NCBI GenBank assembly: GCA_038231495.1
Contig: JBBRLG010000101.1
Location: forward strand, 1 to 15,556
Length of the DNA stretch: 15,556 nt
Source of the DNA: JBBRLG01 sp038231495
GTDB lineage: Bacteria > Planctomycetota > Planctomycetia > Gemmatales > Gemmataceae
Direction of reading: 5' to 3'
Part shown: positions 7,917 to 13,865 of the stretch, piece by piece
How the letters are laid out: every line of letters starts with the position of its first letter
Position numbering within the stretch: position 1 is the stretch's first letter
The notes under the pieces: model-generated
Seen by the model: the letters and a program-made list of their open reading frames with translations, nothing else
What the model was told of the DNA's origin: nothing
The model's database searches: none
Program-made: the position numbers and the translations under genes

Positions 7917-9005
7917 ATGAGAACCAACGCCTTCAACCCGTTCCGCAACGGCCAACCGCCCAAAGCCGCGGAGGACGCCAGTGCCTCCGAGTTCCGGCCC
8001 GTCCCGCTGTTGACCAATCCCCACCTGCAAACGCTCGTCGGCGCTTTCTGGCGCGGCTCGACGTTCGACTATCCTTCGCGCGAACAGGTGCTCTGGTTGC
8101 CCGACGGCGACGGCCTGCTGCTTTACGACAGCGTTCCCGCCGGTTGGCAACCTGCCGGAAAGATGGCGCTACTCGTCCACGGCCTGACCGGCTCGCACCA
8201 ATCCTACCTCGTGCAGCGCGCGGCCACTCTGCTCCTGGCCCGCGGCGTCCGCGTGGTGCGCATCGACCAGCGCGGCGCCGGTCGCGGCATCCCGCTGGCG
8301 CGGAAGACGTACCACGCCGGCCGCTCCGACGACATTCGTGCCGCGGTCGAAGCAATGCACCGCTGGAGTCCGGGTTCGCCGATCTCCGCGATCGGCTATT
8401 CGCTCGGCGGCAACCTGGTGCTGAAAATGGCGGGCGAGGCGGCCGATAACCCGCTGCCGGCGCTGGATCGTGTCGTGGCGGTCGGGCCGCCGATTGACAT
8501 GCTCCGCTGTTCCGCGCTTTTGGCGTTGCCGCGCAATCGGCCGTACGCGAACCACTTCCTCCGCCACCTGCTGCGGGAAACGCACCTGCGGCACCGTTGT
8601 TTCCCCGACTTGCCGCCGTTGCGGTGGCCGCGACGCATGACGATCCGCCTCTTTGACGACCTTTACACCGCACCCACCTGCGGCTTTGCCGACGCCCTGG
8701 ATTACTACGCGCGCAGCTCGTCGCTGCCCCTGATACCGAAGATTAAAGTGCCGACCCTGATACTAACGGCCCGCGACGATCCGTTTATTGCCGTCGGGCC
8801 AATTGAGTCGCTGCCGCGGACGCCATTCCTGACCGTGCAAATCCTGGCCCACGGCGGCCACCTGGGTTTCGTTGGCTGGAACGGCAAAAGCGTGGTCCGC
8901 TGGGCCGACCGTCGGGTCGTCGATTGGGTGTTGCGCGACGACTTGCCGGACAATGGTTGTCGGCAATCGATTCGGCAGGAAAACGCACAGCCGGTATTGA
9001 TTTAG
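7917..9005 (+). CDS. YheT-like alpha/beta-fold hydrolase
   Basis: This 362-residue serine hydrolase belongs to the YheT/COG0429 group of the alpha/beta-hydrolase fold. Its N-terminal NPHLQTLVGAFW segment is the hallmark of the group. LLVHGLTGS carries the oxyanion-loop HG. The nucleophile Ser162 lies in GYSLGGN, the acid is Asp287 in ARDDPF and the base is His315 in HGGHLGF, so the triad is complete. The natural substrate of this family is poorly known; esterase activity is the usual guess. I chose the ATG at 7917. A GTG at 7866 in the same frame would add 17 residues of no clear domain and is possible, since neither has a Shine-Dalgarno sequence. The 180-base gap to the divergent deiminase gene holds no promoter I would stand behind. 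Confidence 0.85.
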   Translation: MRTNAFNPFRNGQPPKAAEDASASEFRPVPLLTNPHLQTLVGAFWRGSTFDYPSREQVLWLPDGDGLLLYDSVPAGWQPAGKMALLVHGLTGSHQSYLVQRAATLLLARGVRVVRIDQRGAGRGIPLARKTYHAGRSDDIRAAVEAMHRWSPGSPISAIGYSLGGNLVLKMAGEAADNPLPALDRVVAVGPPIDMLRCSALLALPRNRPYANHFLRHLLRETHLRHRCFPDLPPLRWPRRMTIRLFDDLYTAPTCGFADALDYYARSSSLPLIPKIKVPTLILTARDDPFIAVGPIESLPRTPFLTVQILAHGGHLGFVGWNGKSVVRWADRRVVDWVLRDDLPDNGCRQSIRQENAQPVLI

Positions 9006-9035
9006 CCGCCGAACGTGGCTGTTCCCGACACGCGC

Positions 9036-9719
9036 CTAAGCCGTAAGTCGTTCACCATGTCGTTGATTGAAGGTCGTTTCATCGATCCGCACGAAGCGAA
9101 CGCGGTCGCCCGTGCGCAACGGAAAGTAACCGTCCGCCACGTCCACAAGTTGCAACGGCGTCTGCCCAATCAGGTTCCAGCCACCCGGCCGCGTTTCCGG
9201 GTAGATGCCCGTTTGCTTGCCCGTGAGGCCGACGCTGCCCGGTTCGACCCGCACGCGCGGCGCGGCCAATCGCGGCACGCCGCACAGGGATTCCGGGAGG
9301 TAGCCCAGGAACGGAAACCCCGGCGAGAAGCCGATGGCGTAGACCGTGTATTCGACCGAGGTGTGGTAACGGATTACCTCGTCGGGCGACAGGCCGAGGT
9401 GTTGCGTGACGCGCGCGCGGTCGAGTTGTCGTTCGTAACAGCACGGGATTTCGTGCAACCGCCCGCTCAGCGCAGTCGGCCCGACGGCCGGGCGAACGGT
9501 CCGCACCCACGTTGCCACTTCGCGGTAGCCGACCCGCAGAAGGTCGAAGAAAAGGGCGACGGTTGTGTAGGCTTGCACCACATCGACCAGCCAAACCGGC
9601 GGCTCCTGTTGCACTGCCGCCGCGAAACGCAATGCCGCCGCCTCGTCGGTGAAGGCGGCAAGCACCCCCTGGTCGCCCAGGGGGTGGACCGCTTCCAGGC
9701 CTGTCTTTTTCGTTACCAC
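9036..9719 (-). CDS. pxpB: 5-oxoprolinase subunit PxpB (KipI family)
   Basis: This 227-residue protein has the PxpB/KipI pattern. An N-terminal HPLGDQGVLAAF domain is followed by a cyclophilin-like C-terminal part with GFSPGFPFLGYLP (near 130-142) and the block around GSVGLTGKQTGIYPETRPGG (near 161-180). PxpB works with PxpA and PxpC to hydrolyse 5-oxoproline to glutamate using ATP; KipI of Bacillus also inhibits the sporulation kinase KinA. Neither pxpA nor pxpC is in the window, so here the gene is an orphan. It begins at GTG (9719), which overlaps the msrA stop by 7 bases, so it is probably translationally coupled and the last gene of an msrB-msrA-pxpB operon. A GTG start is accepted because the conserved domain begins about ten residues later. 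Confidence 0.86.
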   Translation of the reverse strand: MVTKKTGLEAVHPLGDQGVLAAFTDEAAALRFAAAVQQEPPVWLVDVVQAYTTVALFFDLLRVGYREVATWVRTVRPAVGPTALSGRLHEIPCCYERQLDRARVTQHLGLSPDEVIRYHTSVEYTVYAIGFSPGFPFLGYLPESLCGVPRLAAPRVRVEPGSVGLTGKQTGIYPETRPGGWNLIGQTPLQLVDVADGYFPLRTGDRVRFVRIDETTFNQRHGERLTA

Positions 9720-10435
9720 TTGCGCTTCGCCAATTCGCGCAAGCGGGCCGTGCCTTCCGGCGACAGGCCGTAGCTATCGATCTCCTTATCCAAAAGCGTT
9801 GCCGAACCGTTGCCGCCCAGGAAGCCGTTTACCCGCGCCGCCGCCGTCGAATTGACAAAGTCGGCGTCGTTGGGGTACATCGCCTGGAATTCGCGCATCA
9901 GGTCGCGCCGGCTCCGCAGCCGGTACTTTTGGTGGTAATCCTCCGCCAGGTAAAACGTGCCGAGGGGAAGCACTTCCGTCGTGATCGGCCGGCCGACCCG
10001 CGCCGCCGCACGGTCCCGCGTCTTGAGGGCCAACTTTTTTTGCTCCTCGTTGCCGTAAAAAACCGCCGACATGTACTGACGCGACCACGCCTGGGCACAG
10101 TGGTTGTCCGACCCCCAAAACAATTCGAGCAGCTGCTCGTAAGTAATTTTTGACGGGTCGTAATCGATCTGGAACGACTCGGTGTGGTCGCCGAGGTGGT
10201 AATAGGTTGGGTTGCGTGTGCTGCCGCCGGTGTAGCCGACGCGCGTGCGGACGACGCCGGGAAGACTCCCGAACCGGGAGTCAGGTTCCCAGAATCACCC
10301 CAGCGCGAAGGTCGCCGTTTCGATAGTCGCGGGCGGCGTGGCGTCCAGTGGCGGGGCCGGGGCCGTCACCGTCGGGCCGCAGCCGCCGAGCATGGGCGAA
10401 GAGCAGAACAGGAATTGCCATAAGAACCGTTTCAC
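9713..10435 (-). CDS. msrA: Selenocysteine-containing peptide methionine-S-sulfoxide reductase, lipoprotein; TGA at 10297-10295 read as Sec
   Basis: MsrA reduces methionine-S-sulfoxide in proteins. From the GTG at 10435 the frame reads 46 residues, meets TGA (10297-10295), then continues in the same frame to TAA at 9713, giving 240 residues with position 47 as Sec. The TGA replaces the catalytic cysteine of the invariant GCFW motif: ATFALG-Sec-FWEPDSRFG, followed by GVVRTRVGYTGG. Other active-site features remain: NPTYY (Tyr78), DHTESFQ (Glu86), SRQYMSAVFY (Tyr121) and AEDYHQKY. Cys113 is the only cysteine in the mature catalytic domain and could resolve the selenium intermediate. A SECIS-like hairpin starts 4 bases after the TGA. 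The N-terminus VKRF...MLGGC has a basic start, a hydrophobic stretch and a lipobox ending at Cys19, so export and lipid anchoring are likely. The start overlaps the msrB stop by 4 bases. A nonsense mutation of a TGC or TGT codon is the alternative; intact flanking frames and the hairpin argue against it. Confidence 0.87.
10259..10290 (-). promoter_or_regulatory. Bacterial SECIS element in the msrA coding region
   Basis: On the mRNA strand, 4 bases after the TGA, GGGAA (10290-10286) pairs with TTCCC (10263-10259). After a CCT bulge, GACTCCCG (10282-10275) pairs perfectly with CGGGAGTC (10271-10264) around a GTT loop (10274-10272). The TGA-to-loop distance is 20 bases, and the loop begins with G. 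As I recall the general bacterial SECIS model, it asks for a small apical loop with a G in its first two bases about 16-37 bases after the TGA; this fits. The stem would bind SelB and direct Sec insertion. Confidence 0.85.
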
Positions 10436-10965
10436 TTCTCCCCCTTTTTGGTTTCCGCGTCTTTCTTGTCGCCTTCGGGCACCAGCTTGAGCGACGCCGA
10501 GTTCATGCAAAAGCGCTGGCCGGTCGGCCGCGGGCCGTCGTCGAAGACGTGACCCAGGTGTGCCCCGCAACGGCTGCACGTCACCTCGGTGCGGTGCATC
10601 AACAGCGAATTGTCGTCGTGCAAGGAGATGTTCTCCTGGTCCACGGCCTGGTAGAAACTCGGCCAGCCGCAGCCGGCATCGAATTTCGTTTGGGATTCAA
10701 ACAACGGTTGTCCGCAGCTACTGCATTCGTAGACGCCTGCCGTCGTCGTGTTCCAGTACGCACCGCTGAAGGCGCGTTCGGTGCCTTTTTGGCGGGCGAC
10801 ACGGTACTGTTCCGGCGAGAGTTGTTGCCGCCATTCCGCGTCAGTTTTCTCGATTTTACCGTTCATGGGATGTCCCGTGCGTTCCCTTGCATTGCCGCCC
10901 CACCACCACAAGGCACCGACGGCCAGGGCAACGCCTACCAGTGCCACAATTCCATAATAGCGCAT
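10432..10965 (-). CDS. msrB: Peptide methionine-R-sulfoxide reductase MsrB, membrane-anchored
   Basis: This 177-residue MsrB reduces methionine-R-sulfoxide in proteins. Residues 4-22 form a hydrophobic signal anchor, so the catalytic domain (about 45-160) should face the periplasm. Zinc cysteines are in CSSC (81, 84) and CSRC (130, 133). The resolving-type Cys99 is in GCGWPSF, and the catalytic Cys153 is in RFCMNSASL, encoded by an ordinary cysteine codon. The C-terminal tail is lysine-rich. The ATG at 10965 has an excellent ribosome site, GGAGGA (10976-10971), five bases away. The stop TGA overlaps the msrA GTG as GTGA, so msrB and msrA are coupled; pxpB follows. MsrB covers the R isomer and MsrA the S isomer, so the pair handles both forms of oxidised methionine. 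Confidence 0.93.
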   Translation of the reverse strand: MRYYGIVALVGVALAVGALWWWGGNARERTGHPMNGKIEKTDAEWRQQLSPEQYRVARQKGTERAFSGAYWNTTTAGVYECSSCGQPLFESQTKFDAGCGWPSFYQAVDQENISLHDDNSLLMHRTEVTCSRCGAHLGHVFDDGPRPTGQRFCMNSASLKLVPEGDKKDAETKKGEK

Positions 10966-10994
10966 TGAAGTCCTCCGCGGGAGGGCATGCTTCG

Positions 10995-11006
10995 CCCGCT
11001 AGCGGG
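10995..11006. repeat. Perfect 12-bp palindrome upstream of msrB
   Basis: CCCGCTAGCGGG lies about 30 bases upstream of the msrB start and is flanked by GCTT and AAGC, which can extend the pairing. It could be an operator or a hairpin in the msrB leader. No regulator can be named. Confidence 0.3.
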
Positions 11007-11087
11007 GAAAGCGTTCACCTTTCTTTGATGCCGTCGGCCCGGTGCAGGTTACCGCGACAATTCGCTTTCGGCGGCCCACTTACCAAG

Positions 11088-11093
11088 TATAAT
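11088..11093 (+). promoter_or_regulatory. Candidate -10 box TATAAT upstream of the sigma factor gene
   Basis: A perfect TATAAT on the + strand sits in the 283-base divergent gap between msrB and the ECF sigma gene. No good -35 hexamer lies at the right distance. On the - strand the overlapping bases read TATACT, so the same site could instead serve msrB. Direction is undecided. Confidence 0.25.
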
Positions 11094-11125
11094 CGGAGTC
11101 GGGCCTTTTTAGCACGGTATTTTCT

Positions 11126-11205
11126 GCGGGATCAAGGGCGGTGTTTTTCCCTTTGGAGTGCGGCCGCTACTCCCAAGGATACGAAAACAGCGCGCTTGAT
11201 CCCGC
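11126..11205. repeat. Nested inverted repeats upstream of the ECF sigma gene
   Basis: The outer arms GCGGGATCAAG (11126-11136) and CTTGATCCCGC (11195-11205) are perfect over 11 bp. Inside them CCTTTGGAGT (11150-11159) and ACTCCCAAGG (11169-11178) match at 9 of 10 positions around GCGGCCGCT. Together they can fold as one long structured element of 80 bases ending 43 bases before the sigma gene ATG. It may be a regulatory leader or an operator pair. Confidence 0.5.
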
Positions 11206-11248
11206 TGCTTTTCTGGGATGATTGCCGGCCAACGGCGTCATTACTTCG

Positions 11249-11746
11249 ATGAGACCGGAACTCCTCGGACGACTGGTGGACGATCACGCGGCGGTACTCA
11301 TGCTGTACGCCCGCCAGTGGTGCGACACGCCCGAAGACGTCGTGCAGGAAGCCTTTATCAAGTTCGCAGGCCAGCCGCGCGAGCCGGACAACCCCGTCGC
11401 CTGGCTGTATCGCGTGGTCCGCAACGGGGCGCTGACCAGCGCCCGCGCCACCCGCCGCCGCCGCCATCACGAGTCCTACGCAGCCGCCCAAACCCCCGGC
11501 TGGTTCGACGCCTCCGACGGCACACGGCTCGACGCCGAGGACGCCGCCCGCGCCCTCGCGGCCCTGCCCCTTGAACAACGCGAAACCATCGTCGCCCACC
11601 TCTGGGGCGGCCTGACGTTTGAACAAATCGGCGACCTGTCTCAGATATCGACGAGTACCGCCCACCGCCGCTACCTGGCCGGCCTGGCCGCCCTCCGCGA
11701 AAGGTTACGTGTGGAATGGCCCAACAAGACTTCGACCCGGATCTGA
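11249..11746 (+). CDS. ECF-type RNA polymerase sigma factor
   Basis: This 165-residue protein has the two-domain layout of ECF sigma-70 factors. Region 2 (about 5-70) includes the DTPEDVVQEAFIKF segment (26-39) and AWLYRVVRNGALTSARATRRRR, which contact core polymerase and the -10 element. Region 4 (about 101-152) includes a helix-turn-helix with LTFEQIGDLSQISTSTAHRR that should read the -35 element. No region 3 or 1.1 is present, as expected for ECF factors. I chose the ATG at 11249; a TTG at 11222 in the same frame is weaker. The next gene starts inside the last 31 bases and encodes a one-span membrane protein, the usual place for a cognate regulator. Targets cannot be read from the window. 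The closeness of the divergent msr operon makes an oxidative-stress link conceivable, but no shared promoter was seen. Confidence 0.85.
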   Translation: MRPELLGRLVDDHAAVLMLYARQWCDTPEDVVQEAFIKFAGQPREPDNPVAWLYRVVRNGALTSARATRRRRHHESYAAAQTPGWFDASDGTRLDAEDAARALAALPLEQRETIVAHLWGGLTFEQIGDLSQISTSTAHRRYLAGLAALRERLRVEWPNKTSTRI

Positions 11747-12189
11747 AGCAATTCGGCCGCGAGTTGCGCGGCCTGACGCCGCGAGTCTGCCCCGTCAACC
11801 GCGACGCCGTCATGTTCCGCGCGGGCCAGGCGTCGGTGCCGCGGAACTGGTTGTGGCCCGTGGCGACGGCGCTGTCAACGTGCATGGCCGCAACGTTCGG
11901 AGCCGCGCTCCTCGTGCAGCCCGCCGCTCAGGTGCAGGTCCGGTCGGTGTACGTGCCGCAGGCGGGTTCTTTTGAAACGCAGCCAAGCTTCCCACCCTCG
12001 ACCGTGCCGGAGGCACCGGCCGAGGAACCCGTCACCCTCTCCGAAGAGAGTGCCTGGGAGACGCCCGACACGCCCTACTTTCACCTGCAAAACGACATCC
12101 TTCGCTGGGGTCTTGACGGCCTGCCGATACCGCCGCCCGCCGCACCGCCGCGTTCTGAGAAGCGGGACATGCTCCTCCGGTCGTTTTGA
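11716..12189 (+). CDS. Single-span membrane protein, putative anti-sigma factor
   Basis: This 157-residue protein overlaps the sigma gene by 31 bases, which implies coupled translation. A soluble N-terminal part (1-43) is followed by one hydrophobic segment (about 45-67, WLWPVATALSTCMAATFGAA). A proline-rich outer region follows, with PSFPPSTVPEAPAEEP and a PIPPPAAPP run near the end. The topology of a short inner domain, one span and an outer tail fits anti-sigma factors. The HxxxCxxC zinc motif of the ZAS group is absent and I recognise no family, so the role rests on position and topology only. AAAGG lies about 12 bases before the ATG. It could instead be an unrelated membrane protein. Confidence 0.6.
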   Translation: MAQQDFDPDLKQFGRELRGLTPRVCPVNRDAVMFRAGQASVPRNWLWPVATALSTCMAATFGAALLVQPAAQVQVRSVYVPQAGSFETQPSFPPSTVPEAPAEEPVTLSEESAWETPDTPYFHLQNDILRWGLDGLPIPPPAAPPRSEKRDMLLRSF

Positions 12190-12306
12190 AAACCGCCGTT
12201 CGTCGCCCGGCAACAGTCCGACCCGAATCGTGTACGCCCCCTCTCACGGGAGGTCAGCGGGCGCTGCGAGCGTTTATTCCCACCTCCTCTTTTCGGAGTG
12301 AATCCT

Positions 12307-13806
12307 ATGTTGCGATTGCTTTGCAGTTTATTGTTACTCTTCGGTGCCGTCGCCTCCGTGCCGGCACGGCAAGGGACTCAACCACCGGGCGGACCCCTTG
12401 CGTCACCCAGCGCCGCGCAACCGGTCGATGCTCGCCCTTCCGCGGTCGAACCAATCCCCGTGATTCGGCTGTCGGCCTCGACGAAACCGGCGAACACCCG
12501 CGCGCTCAAGTACCAGCTGCTTCCCGACCCGCTCGATCTGACGCCGGGCAACGCCGCCTTGGTTTGGATTCGGGCCGGCCGCAGCGCGTCTGCCACCAAG
12601 CCGAAAATGACCGAACAGCAAAGCAAATGGACGAGCGCAACCGACGTGCCCCTGGATAAGTTGCCGAAAGAAGAGGTCCGCGCCTTCCTCGCGAAATACG
12701 CTACTACGCTGCGGCTGGCGGACGACGCGGCTCGCAAGAACCACTGCGATTGGGAGATTCCGCCGCTGACGCTGCAAAACATGGCGACCTTGTCGCTGGA
12801 CGAAGTGCAAGCGTGCCGCGAAATCGCCAACCTCCTGTCGTTGCAGTGCCGCCTCGAACTGAGCGAGGGCAAGTTCGACCAGGCGCTGCACACGCTGCAA
12901 ACGGGCTTTGCCCTGGCACGGCACGCGGGGCAGGGCGACATGTTAATTCAAAACCTCATCGGCATCGCCATCGCCCACGTCATGCTCGCCCGCGTCGAGG
13001 AGATGATCCAGATGCCCGAAGCTCCCAACCTTTATTGGGCGTTGACCACGCTGCCCAGTCCTTTTGTGGACATGCGGACGACGATCAATACCGAGCTGAA
13101 TATGATTTACCGCTCGTATCCCGCTCTCCGCAAACTCGACGGCGTAGAGGCAACCCCAACCGAGTTTGAGAAAAGTGTCACCGACCTGTACCAGCAACTC
13201 ACCAGGGCAGAAGGTCTGTTGGGATCGACTTCGTCAGGACTGGAAACCAAGTTGGGCCTTACTGCCATCGTGCTCAAAACCTACCCCGACGCGAAGCACT
13301 GGTTGATCGCCCAGGGTCTCAAGGAGGACAAGGTCGCCGCCATGCCGGCATTGCAAGTCGTTCTGTATTACCAACTCGACCAGTACAACCAGGTGCGCGA
13401 TGACATCGTGGCGGCGGTCAGCCTGCCGCCGTGGCAGGCGCGGAGCGCACTGGACATGGTGGAAAAAAAGGTGTGGAACGACCGCTGGGAGGGCGTCCTG
13501 AACCCGTTCCTCATGTTTTTGCCGGCAATCGCCAAGGTCTACGAGGCCGACCTGCGCAGGCAGCGCAACGTCGCCACCCTCCGCACCGTCGAGGCGCTGC
13601 GCGGCTATGCCGGCGCTCACGACGGCAAGGTGCCGGAAAAACTGGCCGACGTCACTGACGTGCCGAGCGTCATCGACCCGCAAACGGGGAAGGGGTACGA
13701 CGGGTTCTACCAGGTGAAGGACGGCACCGCGGTCCTTGAAGTGCTGCCGTTACGCCACCTGCCCGTTTCCCTCGGACGCCGTTATGAGTTGAAGGCGGCA
13801 CGCTGA
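12307..13806 (+). CDS. Secreted protein of unknown function, planctomycete style
   Basis: I do not recognise a named family for this 499-residue protein. The ATG at 12307 has GGAG 8 bases upstream and gives a clean signal peptide (MLRLLCSLLLLFGAVASVPA, cleavage near residue 20). A GTG nine bases earlier is less likely. After a proline- and alanine-rich linker, a helical region (about 159-255) includes LSLQCRLELSEGKFDQALHT, which looks like a TPR-type hairpin. It is followed by a segment around NLIGIAIAHVMLARVEEMIQ and APNLYWALTTLP. The C-terminal part has TLRTVEALRGYAGAHDGKVP and later a VIDPQTGKGYDGF block, similar in style to the tails of many exported planctomycete proteins. It precedes the DUF1559 gene by 59 bases, so the two may be co-expressed. 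The protein likely acts in the periplasm or paryphoplasm; no catalytic motif is seen. Confidence 0.7.
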   Translation: MLRLLCSLLLLFGAVASVPARQGTQPPGGPLASPSAAQPVDARPSAVEPIPVIRLSASTKPANTRALKYQLLPDPLDLTPGNAALVWIRAGRSASATKPKMTEQQSKWTSATDVPLDKLPKEEVRAFLAKYATTLRLADDAARKNHCDWEIPPLTLQNMATLSLDEVQACREIANLLSLQCRLELSEGKFDQALHTLQTGFALARHAGQGDMLIQNLIGIAIAHVMLARVEEMIQMPEAPNLYWALTTLPSPFVDMRTTINTELNMIYRSYPALRKLDGVEATPTEFEKSVTDLYQQLTRAEGLLGSTSSGLETKLGLTAIVLKTYPDAKHWLIAQGLKEDKVAAMPALQVVLYYQLDQYNQVRDDIVAAVSLPPWQARSALDMVEKKVWNDRWEGVLNPFLMFLPAIAKVYEADLRRQRNVATLRTVEALRGYAGAHDGKVPEKLADVTDVPSVIDPQTGKGYDGFYQVKDGTAVLEVLPLRHLPVSLGRRYELKAAR

Positions 13807-13865
13807 GTTATACCGCGTTGAGTTACCCCAGGGATCCAAACAATAAAGCTAGAAGGAGATCGTTC

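Noticed and set aside
7912..7917. TTGACA as a -35 promoter box
   Set aside because: It overlaps the start codon of the hydrolase gene and no -10 box follows at the right distance.
9015..9773. Open frame of 252 codons on the + strand opposite pxpB
   Set aside because: The - strand encodes well-conserved PxpB motifs; the + strand frame shows none.
9713..10123. A separate short protein beginning at TTG 10123 as the complete MsrA
   Set aside because: It would lack the active-site motif, and conserved MsrA sequence continues in the same frame upstream through the TGA to a start overlapping msrB.
10295..10297. msrA as a pseudogene with a nonsense mutation
   Set aside because: No other lesion is present, the TGA hits the one residue where Sec is functional, and a SECIS-like hairpin is correctly placed. 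It cannot be fully excluded without the rest of the genome.
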